Positions 1-8,028 are shown, numbered from the stretch's first letter. The stretch is 33,795 nt of DNA from Bacteroidota bacterium (GCA_003165895.1 PMXD01000319.1:8826-42620); one strand, 5' to 3'. Notes: a model not told the origin generated them from the sequence alone. Numbers and translations: made by a program.

Positions 1-175
1 ACCAGTATAACCAGTAATTTGAGGTTGGAGGAAATAATTTCTTTTTGGAGTTTCACCAACTCTATGAAGAGTTTATGCAGGATTTCTTTGTTCTTAGTCT
101 TTTCCATTTGCTTAATTACCTGTATCTTTTTGCAGCTAAACTGTTCTGAGTTAAATAACGGTCAGAGATTACCTC

Positions 176-355
176 CTACACTACCTTACCCGGCCTGCCA
201 ACTTTGGGAATCCGGTTTATGGGTTTAATATCCCTTCTGCTTTCTTCAAACATAATTTCATAGCCAGTCAGGAAGCTAAATATTTGACTGAGTTTAGACC
301 TGTCCCTCTCCCAGCTTTTACCGGTAGTCAATCCGCCTGTAACAATTGCTCTCAT
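176..355 (-). CDS. Small basic protein, 59 aa, function unknown
   Basis: An ATG-started ORF of 59 codons. It begins MRAIVTGGLTTGKSWERD, is rich in Arg and Lys, and ends IPKVGRPGKVV. I do not recognise a family; GGLTTGKSW only loosely recalls a P-loop and is not a convincing Walker A. The main support is positional: the 38-bp element at 435-472 lies 80 bp upstream of the ATG, the same distance seen for other operons here, and a TAGCTTTG sequence (plus-strand 405-412) sits where a -7 box is expected. It could be a truncated gene. Positions 1-175 show nothing else I can support. Confidence 0.45.
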   Translation of the reverse strand: MRAIVTGGLTTGKSWERDRSKLSQIFSFLTGYEIMFEESRRDIKPINRIPKVGRPGKVV

Positions 356-434
356 TTTAAATTACGCTTTTTCAGGTTATCTCAGTCTATCACTTCTAAT
401 ACTGCAAAGCTACCGGGGCAGACTTTCTAAACCT

Positions 435-472
435 TTACATAATTGTGGCAAATAGTTACATCATTCACACAT
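435..472 (-). promoter_or_regulatory. 38-bp tandem-repeat promoter element, copy 1
   Basis: On the plus strand it reads TTACATAATT, 11 bases, TTACATCATT, CACACAT. It has the same architecture as copies at 3134, 11718, 22046 and 29820. On the minus strand it precedes a TAGCTTTG -7-like box 23 bp downstream and the 59-aa ORF starting at 355. It lies just beyond the 3' end of the MgtC gene, so it probably starts a new transcript. Confidence 0.7.
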
Positions 473-520
473 AATTACATGCGGCACCGGCTTTGAAATG
501 AGGCATAGGGACAGGAGTCA

Positions 521-1189
521 TTAACCATTCCAAATAACTTCTTTTACCCCGGACTCTGCCTGTATCTCGCTGATGATTTTTGTCAACCGGGGCTTATCTA
601 TATGATTAAAGCTGAAAGAAATGATAGTTTCTTCAGTTGATTTATCAAGTATGCAGGATAAAATATCCAGGGTATTATCCTGAAAAATTTTATTCAGCAC
701 ATCCAGTGGCTGGGCTTTTCCATCCGTTATTACTTTTATGCTCCTTTGTCTGAACTTATCAAGAAATCTTCTTTCAAGGGGTTGCAAAACCCATAGTATA
801 ACCAGCGCTATAAATGTTGCAATTGAAGCAGCAAAAAACAACCCTGCCCCGGTAGCCAAACCAATTGCAGCTACTGTCCACAGCCCGGTAGCCGTAGTCA
901 GGCCCTTGGTTATTCCCTGTTTTAGAAATAAAATAGTGCCTGCACCAATAAAACCAATTCCACTAACCACCTGGGCGGCAATTCTGGAAGGATCCAAAAC
1001 GATATTTTTTCTTAAAACATCCGAAAAGCCATAGGCAGATACGATGATGATAAGGCATGAACCCAAACTCACCATCATATGCGTTCGTAAACCCGCTGTT
1101 TCCTGCTTTCTTTCTCTTTCAATTCCAATAATAGCCCCGAAAAATGAAGCAAGGGAGAGTCGTAATACTATTTCCGTCCATGTAATCAT
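521..1189 (-). CDS. MgtC/SapB family membrane protein
   Basis: A 222-residue inner-membrane protein. The N-terminal half has four to five hydrophobic segments and MgtC family signatures: GIERERKQETAGLRTHM near residues 22-38, then GFIGAGTILF near 77-86 and GLTTATGLWTVAAIGL near 94-109. The last 80 or so residues form a soluble domain of the ACT-like kind often found in this family. MgtC proteins act in Mg2+ or phosphate limitation, acid stress and intracellular survival; many modulate F-ATPase activity rather than transport Mg2+. The start overlaps the stop of the upstream 60-aa gene by 4 bp, so the two are translationally coupled. It is the last gene of the leftward stress operon starting at 3063. 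MgtC-mediated modulation of an ATPase is of interest because an N-ATPase operon lies in the same window, but that link is speculative. Confidence 0.9.
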   Translation of the reverse strand: MITWTEIVLRLSLASFFGAIIGIERERKQETAGLRTHMMVSLGSCLIIIVSAYGFSDVLRKNIVLDPSRIAAQVVSGIGFIGAGTILFLKQGITKGLTTATGLWTVAAIGLATGAGLFFAASIATFIALVILWVLQPLERRFLDKFRQRSIKVITDGKAQPLDVLNKIFQDNTLDILSCILDKSTEETIISFSFNHIDKPRLTKIISEIQAESGVKEVIWNG

Positions 1190-1368
1190 TTACCACCGAA
1201 TTTGTCAAATTTCTCATGAACATCCTTATGCTGGTGAATACTGCGAATATCCTTCTCATCCAATTCACGTTCAAATTTCTTTTCGTCCTTCAGGTTGCGG
1301 TACACGAGCCATGCAATAAAAATAATAGCCACTAATGCACCACCTATAAACAGCAAATGTGATACCAT
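1186..1368 (-). CDS. Small single-span membrane protein, 60 aa
   Basis: The protein has one N-terminal hydrophobic helix (about residues 4-24, LLFIGGALVAIIFIAWLVY) followed by a highly charged cytoplasmic-type tail (KDEKKFERELDEKD, then a His/Lys-rich end). No family is recognised. The stop overlaps the ATG of the mgtC-like gene by 4 bp, which argues that it is a real gene co-translated with mgtC. It may be an accessory or regulatory partner of the MgtC protein, by analogy with the small peptides that control MgtC elsewhere; this is inference. Confidence 0.7.
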   Translation of the reverse strand: MVSHLLFIGGALVAIIFIAWLVYRNLKDEKKFERELDEKDIRSIHQHKDVHEKFDKFGGK

Positions 1369-1419
1369 GTTTTCAATATTTTTTTAATGCCCGGAATAAC
1401 TTCACTGGCATTGCTGTTG

Positions 1420-1596
1420 CTAAATTGCGCTGGTACCTCCAATACCTGCTGAGCCATCTCCGATTTGTTCGTCAGAACCTTGCGGGCGATAGTTTTTATC
1501 CACCTGTTGGTTCTTATCACTATCGTTTTTGGTAACTGGTATTTTTTTATCAACGTTTACTACTTTTTTAAGGTTTTTCTTAACTGGCTTTTCCAT
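1420..1596 (-). CDS. Small hydrophilic protein, 58 aa
   Basis: An ATG-started ORF of 58 codons read by eye in the gap between the PRC-barrel and 60-aa genes. It starts MEKPVKKNLKKVVNVDKK, is Lys/Asn/Asp-rich in the middle, and ends in a glycine-rich stretch (EQIGDGSAGIGGTSAI). No signal peptide or membrane segment is seen; it looks intrinsically disordered. Its position inside the stress operon, same strand, with 90 bp to the upstream PRC gene and 51 bp to the downstream gene, supports it. A competing 69-aa frame over 1344-1553 looks like a shadow. Function unknown. Confidence 0.55.
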   Translation of the reverse strand: MEKPVKKNLKKVVNVDKKIPVTKNDSDKNQQVDKNYRPQGSDEQIGDGSAGIGGTSAI

Positions 1597-1686
1597 GGCT
1601 TGTAGTTTTGGGTTAACGAATGCATTTAAAAATTCCTTTTAATAATTGCACACTGCTTTTGATTACAAGCGAATTGAAGAGGAACT

Positions 1687-2436
1687 TCATTCAATATGCG
1701 TTACAAATTCGCTATAGTAATTATGAAGGTGTACTTCATGGTCTTCACTAACGGGTTGCGCCGGATTATATTCCGGGCTGTTTTTTACGTGGTTGATGGA
1801 GGTTTTAACGCTAACTTCAGAAGTAGCCCAATCTATTTCGTCAATCAGTTTAGGAGATATGATAACCTTCTTGCCCGGTAACCAATGGCCTGTATCAACT
1901 ACCAGAAACTTAATTCTCCAATTTGCGTCATTCACAATAAAGTCTTTCACTTCACCAATAATTCCATCTGTTGCCATAATATTATACCCGGTTACTTTTC
2001 CGGTACTGCGCAAATGTGAAATATGTTCTGATTTTTGAGGTAGCCCTTTACCAGGAACATCGTTTATCACCTCATGCATATAATACGGCATGCCACCCTC
2101 ATAAAATCCATTACCCCAATAACTTGTATGCAGGTAATACCTCTGCCATTTAATTTCCTCTTGTCGTGAGACCGATTGCTCAGTATCAATATCCGGACTG
2201 TTCCTGACCTGCTCCATACTAAGATTAACCCGAAAAATTTCTTTATCCCATTCAGGCTTTAGAAGCATTTCAGCGGCAATAAGCACTTTACGGCCCGATA
2301 GCCAGTTGCCGGTTTCTACAATCAAATAACGGATGGTCCAGGTTTTATCATCAAAGTAAAACTCCTTAACTTTTCCAATCTCTCCGTCCGATGCACCGAT
2401 GGTGTATCCTATCAAACTATTGAGGCTGCGGTTCAT
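1687..2436 (-). CDS. Double PRC-barrel domain protein
   Basis: A 249-residue soluble protein with two PRC-barrel domains. The N-terminal one covers about residues 5-75 (GYTIGASDGEIGKVKEFYFD, then WTIRYLIVETGNWLSGRKVLI) and the C-terminal one about 145-215 (GYNIMATDGIIGEVKDFIV, then FLVVDTGHWLPGKKVII). PRC barrels occur in photosynthetic reaction-centre H subunits and in the RNA-maturation factor RimM; stand-alone two-domain forms are common in Bacteroidota stress clusters but have no settled function. A clear paralogue lies at 8640-9398. It is separated from the upstream HPF-like gene by 12 bp, so it is operonic. Its acidic repeats suggest a binding or scaffolding role, not an enzyme. Confidence 0.85.
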   Translation of the reverse strand: MNRSLNSLIGYTIGASDGEIGKVKEFYFDDKTWTIRYLIVETGNWLSGRKVLIAAEMLLKPEWDKEIFRVNLSMEQVRNSPDIDTEQSVSRQEEIKWQRYYLHTSYWGNGFYEGGMPYYMHEVINDVPGKGLPQKSEHISHLRSTGKVTGYNIMATDGIIGEVKDFIVNDANWRIKFLVVDTGHWLPGKKVIISPKLIDEIDWATSEVSVKTSINHVKNSPEYNPAQPVSEDHEVHLHNYYSEFVTHIE

Positions 2437-2448
2437 AATTTTTGGTTT

Positions 2449-2805
2449 TTAATCAGTAACATCAACATCACTTACTTCTTTAACATGTGGATGATGATTT
2501 TCTGAACGTCCATGCAATGAGTTAAGTGAGGCTTTTAATTTATCAGCAGCACCTTCGGCTGCCTGCTTATAGGTATTTGCGTGATTTTCTGCTATCAGGG
2601 GTAAGGCTCCTTCGATATGAGCTTCAAGTAAACACTGCTTATCATTGACACCTTCCTTATTGCCATTTTCATCGGAAAGGTGTACATCTAAACGTATGAT
2701 GTTATGGCTAAACCTATTTAGTTTTTCAGATAGCAATGCTATTATCGGAACTTTAAGTTCCTCATTTGCCTTAACATTATGTGCGCTGTTAAATTGAATT
2801 GTCAT
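2449..2805 (-). CDS. HPF/RaiA-like ribosome hibernation family protein
   Basis: A 118-residue protein resembling the ribosome hibernation-promoting factor / sigma-54 modulation family. It opens with a strand-type segment (MTIQFNSAHNVKANEEL), has a helix containing LSEKLNRFSHNI, then a second strand region (IIRLDVHLSDENGN, CLLEAHIEGALPL) and a long amphipathic helix ending KLKASLNSLHGR. The beta-alpha-beta-beta-beta-alpha pattern and length fit the short form; the long-form C-terminal dimerisation domain is absent. Such proteins bind the 30S decoding region and inactivate ribosomes under energy limitation. Sequence similarity is modest, so this could be a divergent family member without ribosome-binding activity. 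It is the second gene of the operon led by the SHOCT protein at 3063. Confidence 0.7.
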   Translation of the reverse strand: MTIQFNSAHNVKANEELKVPIIALLSEKLNRFSHNIIRLDVHLSDENGNKEGVNDKQCLLEAHIEGALPLIAENHANTYKQAAEGAADKLKASLNSLHGRSENHHPHVKEVSDVDVTD

Positions 2806-2838
2806 TGGTACAGGATTTTAAGTGATTGTTTTATGAGA

Positions 2839-3063
2839 TTACTTAGCTGAATCCTTTTCAAGAATTTCCTTCTGTTCCTGGTATTCCGACTTCGTTATTT
2901 TTCCCGAAGCAAAACGCCGTTGTAAAATATCAAGGGGAGAGTATACTACCCATCGTTGTCCGGGTATAGCCCAGGGCGTTGCAAATATCCACACAAGCAG
3001 CATTCCCCAAATAAACCACCATATCAGGTGCATTCCCCAAATGTGATAACCATCATAGAACAT
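2839..3063 (-). CDS. SHOCT-domain small membrane protein (copy A)
   Basis: A 74-residue protein with one hydrophobic, Trp-rich helix (about residues 10-30, WGMHLIWWFIWGMLLVWIF), then the linker PGQRW and a C-terminal SHOCT domain (SPLDILQRRFASGKITKSEY, residues about 43-68). SHOCT is a short domain at protein C-termini, thought to mediate oligomerisation or membrane-associated interactions. A paralogue at 8029-8262 is nearly colinear, differing mostly at conservative positions. It is the first gene of the leftward stress operon: the 38-bp element (3134-3171) is 71 bp upstream of this ATG. A different overlapping frame (3024-3236) is not considered real. Confidence 0.85.
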   Translation of the reverse strand: MFYDGYHIWGMHLIWWFIWGMLLVWIFATPWAIPGQRWVVYSPLDILQRRFASGKITKSEYQEQKEILEKDSAK

Positions 3064-3133
3064 GATCTTTTATTTTTTGATGTGAAGGAGTTTTCACAAT
3101 AATGCAAAGTTGAATCCCTTCGATAGCAAAATG

Positions 3134-3171
3134 TTACATTATTCCGGGAAAGAGTTACATAATTCACATGT
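3134..3171 (-). promoter_or_regulatory. 38-bp tandem-repeat promoter element, copy 2
   Basis: On the plus strand it reads TTACATTATT, 11 bases, TTACATAATT, then CACATGT (the CACACAT end carries two changes). On the minus strand a CAACTTTG sequence (plus 3105-3112) lies 22 bp downstream as a near-consensus Bacteroidota -7 box. It drives the SHOCT-HPF-PRC-mgtC operon. Confidence 0.75.
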
Positions 3172-3251
3172 AACCCAAATTCCTCCGTTTTTGCGTGGAT
3201 GAGTGACTCCAACCAGCACGCACAAATTATACGCACTTTTTATTATGTGAT

Positions 3252-3365
3252 TTTACAAGATGCTGTAAAGTGCCTTCGCGGTTTCCGGGCGATTTTGGCC
3301 CATAAGGACTGGTTACCATCCTTCCTGGCTGCTCTGCTTTACATGTTTTTACAAGAAGCTGTAAG
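3252..3365. repeat. Pair of TTTACA-N6-TGTAA(A/G) dyads, 96 bp apart
   Basis: Two 18-bp dyad sequences, TTTACA-agatgc-TGTAAA at 3252-3269 and TTTACA-agaagc-TGTAAG at 3348-3365, differ at two positions. They lie in a 400-bp stretch (3172-3572) without a convincing gene, between the stress-operon promoter and the 3' end of zwf. The plus-strand frame over 3199-3429 can be read through them but has no family resemblance or supporting context. They look like paired regulator-binding sites, or relics of an internal duplication. Confidence 0.4.
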
Positions 3366-3572
3366 ATTTCTCAACCACAATAGCATTTCTTATTTCAATT
3401 GTCTTGCTTTTGGCAAATCAGTTTATTAAAATGGCGAACGGCCCCTACCAAGGTTCTGGTGGTAAATATTACTAAGTTCCCTTAAAATAAACCAATAAAT
3501 AACCTTCGCTAAAATATTTACATACCAAATCCGGGTTTCTAAACAATCTTTAATTTTCCTATACCTCTATCA

Positions 3573-5084
3573 TTATTCTGTTTTTGGAGGTATTACTATC
3601 CAGTTGTGGCCATCTTTAGCAATAAGCGCCTCGGCATCCTCAGGACCTTGCATTCCAGCCGCGTAATTAGGGAAATTAACAGAAGGGTGTGTATCCCATA
3701 TATTGATGATGGGTGTAAGTATGCCCCATGCTGCCTCAATCTGGTCTGCCCGCATAAACAGGGTCGAATCACCGCGAATAATATCTAATAGCAGGGTTTC
3801 ATAAGCCTCTGGAGTGCCGGATGTGTAAGATGCGTTGTAATTAAACAGCATGTCAACGGGATGAAGTAGCATCTCAAGTCCGGGTTGTTTGGCCTGGAAA
3901 AGCAAACGGATGCTCATAGCTGGTTGTATGTTAAGCACTAATCTGTTAGGTTGCCAGTTGCCTGTCGCTTCTGATGGGAATGACTGATGCGGCACAGGCC
4001 TGAATTGTATTGTTATTACAGAAATTGTTTCGTTCAAACGCTTACCGGTACGTACATAAAAAGGCACACCTTGCCAGCGCCATGTATCAATAAGGAATTT
4101 TACTGCGGCAAATGTTTCTTTGGCTGAGTTATTATTCACATCAGGCTCCTGCCTGTAGCCCTTCACTTTCTTACCCTGTATCCATCCTTCACCATATTGT
4201 CCGCGTACGGCGCATGCATGAACATCTTCGCTTGTGAATTTTCTTAAAGCATTTAGTACGTCAACTTTCCGGTTACGCACTTCATCAGCATTAAAAGAAG
4301 TCGGTGGTTCCATTGCAATAAGGCACAATAGTTGCAGAATGTGGTTTTGAATCATATCGCGTAATGCACCAGCGGTTTCATAGTAATTGCCCCTGTTCTC
4401 TACCCCCAGTTGTTCGGAAACTGTTATTTGCACATGCTCAATATAATTGCGGTTCCAAATCGGTTCGAACAAGGCATTGGCAAACCGGAAAGCTAATATA
4501 TTCTGAACTGTTTCTTTACCGAGGTAATGATCAATACGATATATCTGGTTTTCATCAAACAGGTTATGCAGCAGGGCATTTAATTTTTTTGCACTATCCA
4601 GATCATGGCCGAAAGGTTTCTCAATTACTATTCTGGTAGTTTTTTTGTTTTGAGCTATTCTGCTATTGCCGACCATTGTAGCAATTTGCTCGAAAAAATT
4701 TGGCGGTACCGCCAAATAAAGAATACGATTGGCCGAAGTTTTCCATTTTTTCTCGAGTTGTTTTATCTCCTTTTCGACATTGTTGTATGTAGTAGTATCG
4801 GTAAATTCGCCTTTATAGTAAGTTACACAACCGACAAAGTCATCCCATTCCTTTTTTTGGGATTTTCCCCGGCGGGAAAATTTATCTACCCCTTTACGCA
4901 AATGATCACGCACCTCATTCACTTTTTGGTCATTATGACCGATGCCTATAATTGCAAAATTTTCCGGTATCCAATTATCCAAATAAAGGTTATAAATGGC
5001 CGGGACCAGTTTACGCCAGGCCAAATCTCCGGTTATTCCGAAAATTACAATGACCGTAGGGTCAACTTTTTTTACTGATTCCAT
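3573..5084 (-). CDS. zwf: Glucose-6-phosphate 1-dehydrogenase
   Basis: Oxidises glucose 6-phosphate to 6-phosphogluconolactone with NADP+ (or NAD+), the entry to the oxidative pentose phosphate pathway. The 503-residue length is normal. Visible motifs are the N-terminal Rossmann fold ([20 protein letters not shown], residues 14-33), EKPFG at 155-159, and the catalytic RIDHYLGKE at 183-191 with the essential His and Lys present. The C-terminal half has the expected VRTGKRL, where substrate and NADP+ residues lie. No gnd or pgl gene is adjacent, unusual for an oxidative pentose phosphate operon. Two tiny ORFs precede it on the same strand. A much weaker, 20-bp-spaced relative of the 38-bp element may lie near 5173-5202, at the usual distance from the ATG, but I do not count it as a copy. 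Confidence 0.97.
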   Translation of the reverse strand: MESVKKVDPTVIVIFGITGDLAWRKLVPAIYNLYLDNWIPENFAIIGIGHNDQKVNEVRDHLRKGVDKFSRRGKSQKKEWDDFVGCVTYYKGEFTDTTTYNNVEKEIKQLEKKWKTSANRILYLAVPPNFFEQIATMVGNSRIAQNKKTTRIVIEKPFGHDLDSAKKLNALLHNLFDENQIYRIDHYLGKETVQNILAFRFANALFEPIWNRNYIEHVQITVSEQLGVENRGNYYETAGALRDMIQNHILQLLCLIAMEPPTSFNADEVRNRKVDVLNALRKFTSEDVHACAVRGQYGEGWIQGKKVKGYRQEPDVNNNSAKETFAAVKFLIDTWRWQGVPFYVRTGKRLNETISVITIQFRPVPHQSFPSEATGNWQPNRLVLNIQPAMSIRLLFQAKQPGLEMLLHPVDMLFNYNASYTSGTPEAYETLLLDIIRGDSTLFMRADQIEAAWGILTPIINIWDTHPSVNFPNYAAGMQGPEDAEALIAKDGHNWIVIPPKTE

Positions 5085-5156
5085 GTTACTCTTGTTTTGC
5101 TCGTTGGAAGTATGAAAAACGCCTTCTCTGAAACACCGGTGGTATTTTACTCATGC

Positions 5157-5297
5157 TTAGCTCGTTTTTGTTGTAATTGTCAGTCTGGAAAATAAATTCA
5201 CTTCAATCGTATGCGCTAACTCATCTTCCATAAGATTGATGCCGCTTGCTTTTCTGATTTCCTTCGTACATTCTTCGGATTGCTCAAAAACATGCAT
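5157..5297 (-). CDS. Tiny ORF, 46 aa, upstream of zwf
   Basis: An ATG-started ORF whose product begins MHVFEQSEECTKEIRKASG, continues NLMEDELAHTIEVNLFS and ends ITTKTS. The composition looks protein-like: amphipathic, acidic, no membrane segment. It ends 72 bp before the zwf start and begins 29 bp after a preceding open frame, suggesting either a string of very small genes or the debris of one. No family is recognised. The support is composition and strand only. Confidence 0.35.
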   Translation of the reverse strand: MHVFEQSEECTKEIRKASGINLMEDELAHTIEVNLFSRLTITTKTS

Positions 5298-5326
5298 AGT
5301 AGACCATATACTATTTGGTTTATAAC

Positions 5327-5476
5327 TTAACCCACCTCATATAATGCCATAGTGAGTATATTTTCCATAATCTCATTATATTCTCCACGCTTTGCAGCCC
5401 TGTTGCATAGGGCCCGATGGTACAATGCTTGTTGAGCTTTTGAAACAATTAGCCTCTCTCCTCTCAGAATTTCCAC
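5327..5476 (-). CDS. Possible tiny ORF or gene remnant, 49 aa
   Basis: The frame is open for about 73 codons (from about 5546) but has no early ATG; a GTG at 5476 would give 49 residues (VEILRGERLIVSKAQQAL, then RAAKRGEYNEIMENILTMAL). The composition is protein-like. Lack of an ATG and of any family match makes a degraded gene as likely as a real one. It lies in the 510-bp stretch between zwf and the general-stress gene, otherwise holding only the neighbouring 46-aa ORF and an inverted repeat. Confidence 0.25.
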   Translation of the reverse strand: MEILRGERLIVSKAQQALYHRALCNRAAKRGEYNEIMENILTMALYEVG

Positions 5477-5509
5477 CTTAATCTTCGAATAATATGAAGT
5501 TATTATGAA

Positions 5510-5539
5510 CCCTCTTTTAATAGCAATTAGAAAAGAGGG
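5510..5539 (-). terminator. Perfect 9-bp inverted repeat, possible terminator
   Basis: CCCTCTTTT (5510-5518) and AAAAGAGGG (5531-5539) form a perfect stem with a 12-base loop. It lies 57 bp past the stop of the general-stress gene. There is no clean T tract after the stem on the minus strand, so termination is only probable. Confidence 0.45.
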
Positions 5540-5595
5540 CGATTGAGCTATTCGTATAAGTTAATAGCCTTTAACTTGTGCAAGAGAAAATAAAA

Positions 5596-6084
5596 TTACT
5601 GAAAACTTAGCTCAAGAGCTAATCCCTGTGTATGAAGAACTTGTTTTGCCTGTTCAATCTCTTTATCATCACCATCTACAAAAACCAGAAATTTACCCTC
5701 ATTGAGGTGGTTTTCGTATTTAATGGCATTCGCCTCATTAATACCCATCCTTGTAAAAATTGCTGTGAGTCCACCAGCAATAATTCCTGCATCAACTCCG
5801 GCAAAAGCACCCACAACTGCCCCAGCGCCAAATAAAAAGCCAAAACCTGGTATCGCAAATACGCCCACTCCGGTTAATATGCCCAAAATTGCCCCGGCAA
5901 CAACACCAATACTTGCCTCAGTCTTCTCAACCGCATTATTTGCTTTAATATTAATATGGTTATCCACCAAATCAGCCTTACCCACTAAGGACAATTTATC
6001 AGCGGTAAATCCCGTTTTTTTTAATTCTTGTAAGGCTATAATTGCTTTATCGTGCGATTCGTAAACTCCAACTACTGTTTTCAT
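5596..6084 (-). CDS. General stress protein with glycine-rich hydrophobic core
   Basis: A 162-residue protein of the general-stress 17M / DUF1269-like type. It starts with a ferredoxin-like strand and helix (MKTVVGVYESHDKAIIALQELKK is the first segment, given here only as a landmark split: KTVVGVYESHDKA then ELKKTGFTADKLSLVGK). Two glycine/alanine-rich hydrophobic segments occupy about residues 75-115 (GVVAGAILGILTGVGVFAIP and GAGAVVGAFAGVDAG). The C-terminus returns to a soluble fold (GKFLVFVDGDDKEIEQAK). Proteins of this design are induced by heat, osmotic or stationary-phase stress; biochemical function is unknown. No copy of the 38-bp element is seen in the 129 bp upstream of it. Confidence 0.75.
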   Translation of the reverse strand: MKTVVGVYESHDKAIIALQELKKTGFTADKLSLVGKADLVDNHINIKANNAVEKTEASIGVVAGAILGILTGVGVFAIPGFGFLFGAGAVVGAFAGVDAGIIAGGLTAIFTRMGINEANAIKYENHLNEGKFLVFVDGDDKEIEQAKQVLHTQGLALELSFQ

Positions 6085-6213
6085 AAAGTTTGATTTTAGA
6101 TGTTAAACAATTAAAGTAAAAGTAAGTATTATTTCAGCATTAAGTATCAAGATAAATCACTGCCTGGTCATAATTAACCATAAATAAGAGCCAATTTGCA
6201 ACACAGATGTTGC

Positions 6214-6837
6214 TTAAAACGCATTTCCATTGTCGGAGGCAGAGGTGCTAATATATTTTTTATAAGACCGGATAAGGGCATTAAGCCTCCTGTCGCATGA
6301 TTTAAAAAATGCCTGCCACGATTTTTTTTGGTCAACCGAAGCATCGGCTTTTATCACAATATCGCGGTATTGATTTTCAAAAGTGTTTTCTATTGTTCTG
6401 CCTGTGTCAGAATGGTTCGCCATTGAACTTCCGGGGATATAATATTTGAAGTGCAGACCGCTGATTGTTATTATACATTTACCTTCTTTAACCTGCATCT
6501 CTAATGTATAATATACATCTGTTGTTAATAGGGCATAGTAAACATTGGGTTCGTAAGATGCATGGGGCTCATTAAACTTAAATGTATCCCTAAAATTACA
6601 AAGGCTTCTGAAATAATGATGAGCTGAATCCTTTTCCTCAACAATGGCATTTTCGGGAAAGTAGTGAAGGGAAAACCAATTAAGGGATGCTTTGTACAAA
6701 CCCTCTATTCCAATTGACGGGCCAGTGACTACTGTTTTATAAGTAAACTTTTGGGCAATAGGATCAACACCCACTTGTCCTAACGAAATCGTCCCAAAAA
6801 TAGCCATTAGTATGATCGAAATTGTAAGCTGTTTCAT
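6214..6837 (-). CDS. Secreted DUF4468-like protein
   Basis: A 207-residue protein with an N-terminal signal peptide (MKQLTISIILMAIFGTISLG, cleavage near residue 20). The body begins with a strand-rich segment (QKFTYKTVVTGPSIGIEGLY), a helix with a conserved-looking Trp (ASLNWFSLHYF), and paired strands (YYTLEMQVKEGKCIITISG). This resembles Bacteroidota DUF4468 proteins, which have a TBP-like fold and are exported, function unknown. It begins 1 bp after the stop of the metallopeptidase gene, so they form one operon. Assignment to DUF4468 is from general resemblance only. Confidence 0.65.
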   Translation of the reverse strand: MKQLTISIILMAIFGTISLGQVGVDPIAQKFTYKTVVTGPSIGIEGLYKASLNWFSLHYFPENAIVEEKDSAHHYFRSLCNFRDTFKFNEPHASYEPNVYYALLTTDVYYTLEMQVKEGKCIITISGLHFKYYIPGSSMANHSDTGRTIENTFENQYRDIVIKADASVDQKKSWQAFFKSCDRRLNALIRSYKKYISTSASDNGNAF

Positions 6838-6838
6838 T

Positions 6839-7639
6839 TTAAATCTTCGGCTGATTGAAAATCATAGAAAGCCTTTGATAAAGTTCCGGATGCCGGTTGT
6901 GAAATTTTTCAGGATTATCAAAAAAATATTCACTCACAACAGCTAAAAATTCAGCATTATTAGTAAGTGCATAAGGATTAATATCTGAATGGCCTTTTTC
7001 AATCCTGCGCATCTCATTCTTAATTTCGCGCAACCACGGGCCAACGTATTCATGTTTAAGTAATGCTTCAGGTATTCCGTCAACTTCTCCATCCTCTTTG
7101 TCTAACAGGTGTACAAATTCATGAATGCCTACATTTTCTTTATGTGAGGAACCATCAAAAGCACTTATTAAGCCTGGTTTGGATAGTATGACCGTGGTGC
7201 CGTTTTGAAAGCGGCTGTCAACCATCCCTATTATATTTCCGTCGTTACCTTTAAAATTCCGGGTTTGGTATTTTTCGTCAAAGTTCCCGGGGTAAATTAA
7301 AACAGTCCTGATTTTAGGATAATTATAATCTGGAAATGCAAAAGTTGGAATAATAGCGCTGGAGGCGACCAGTAAACGGATAGTATCATCAATTTCAGTA
7401 TCAACCGGTTCAATATCCTTGGTAAGCAGGAAAAGCTGTACCCGCTGTTCAAACAAACTTTTGTCGGCATTATTTAGCTGGGCATAGAACTTAACATCCT
7501 TCGACAGTATCGCCTTCCACTGGTCTGGAAATTTTTTATTTAGTTTCTGCTGGAAATTTTTTCGGCTTCGAAGGTACGCAAGTAAGGCAATCACTAAGAT
7601 GGCAATGACTACTGTTATTATTATGAATTGTTTTGACAT
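6839..7639 (-). CDS. MtfA-like zinc metallopeptidase (M90 family), membrane-anchored
   Basis: An M90-family peptidase like E. coli MtfA, which binds the repressor Mlc and has aminopeptidase activity. From the ATG at 7639 the protein has 266 residues: an N-terminal transmembrane helix (about 5-23), then the MtfA domain with HEFVHLLDKEDGEVDGIP at 173-190. HEFVH (173-177) gives two zinc-binding histidines and the catalytic Glu, and the EFLAVVSEYFF region (230-240) supplies the third ligand Glu. The membrane anchor distinguishes it from cytosolic E. coli MtfA and is common in Bacteroidota. A TTG six bases upstream could extend it by two residues; the ATG is preferred. It is followed without gap by the DUF4468-like gene. 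Confidence 0.88.
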   Translation of the reverse strand: MSKQFIIITVVIAILVIALLAYLRSRKNFQQKLNKKFPDQWKAILSKDVKFYAQLNNADKSLFEQRVQLFLLTKDIEPVDTEIDDTIRLLVASSAIIPTFAFPDYNYPKIRTVLIYPGNFDEKYQTRNFKGNDGNIIGMVDSRFQNGTTVILSKPGLISAFDGSSHKENVGIHEFVHLLDKEDGEVDGIPEALLKHEYVGPWLREIKNEMRRIEKGHSDINPYALTNNAEFLAVVSEYFFDNPEKFHNRHPELYQRLSMIFNQPKI

Positions 7640-7650
7640 AGTCAACGAAT

Positions 7651-7813
7651 TTAACGTTTTATAAACGGCTCACAATTAACATTTGCCCTCAATATCTTTT
7701 GACGCCGATATTGCTTTGCACATTCAATCATCTTAGTAGTCTGTAAATTAACATCCACCAATTGCACCTGAATGGTTGTGTCTGTCAGTTTATTAATTGC
7801 CGTTTTGGTTCAT
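7651..7813 (-). pseudogene. Frameshifted small ORF upstream of the peptidase gene
   Basis: From ATG 7813 the frame closes after MNQNGN, but the neighbouring frame is open for 50 codons, reading AINKLTDTTIQVQLVDVNL then QTTKMIECAKQYRRQKIL and ending EPFIKR just 11 bp before the peptidase ATG. Removing one base near the start would join them into one roughly 53-residue protein. It could also be chance. The rest of 7640-8028 shows no gene. Confidence 0.3.
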
Positions 7814-8028
7814 CTTTACATGGTTTTAGGCTTTAGGGGGATTGGTTGAAAAATCCCAAAGGCGCACCGCTTATTGCACTATTGAGATTTTTTGAGAAAT
7901 ATTCAAAATAGTTTTAGCGGCTTGCAAGTACGAATCCTAAACTAAAATCGTGGCAAAAAGAAAGAGCAAAGTAACCGGAAGAATCACGTCATAAATTGTT
8001 ATTAAATGCCGATTGTCATTTAATCATT

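Noticed and set aside
1344-1553. 69-codon minus-strand frame
   Set aside because: Overlaps both the 58-aa and 60-aa genes in another frame; composition is not protein-like and the two alternatives fit the operon better.
3199-3429. Plus-strand 76-codon frame with internal similarity (VILQDAVKCL / MFLQEAVRFL)
   Set aside because: The similarity reflects the paired DNA dyads; no family, start context or neighbours support a protein.
5173-5202. Possible sixth copy of the 38-bp element before zwf
   Set aside because: Spacing is 20 bp instead of 21 and the half-sites match poorly; only the distance to the start fits.
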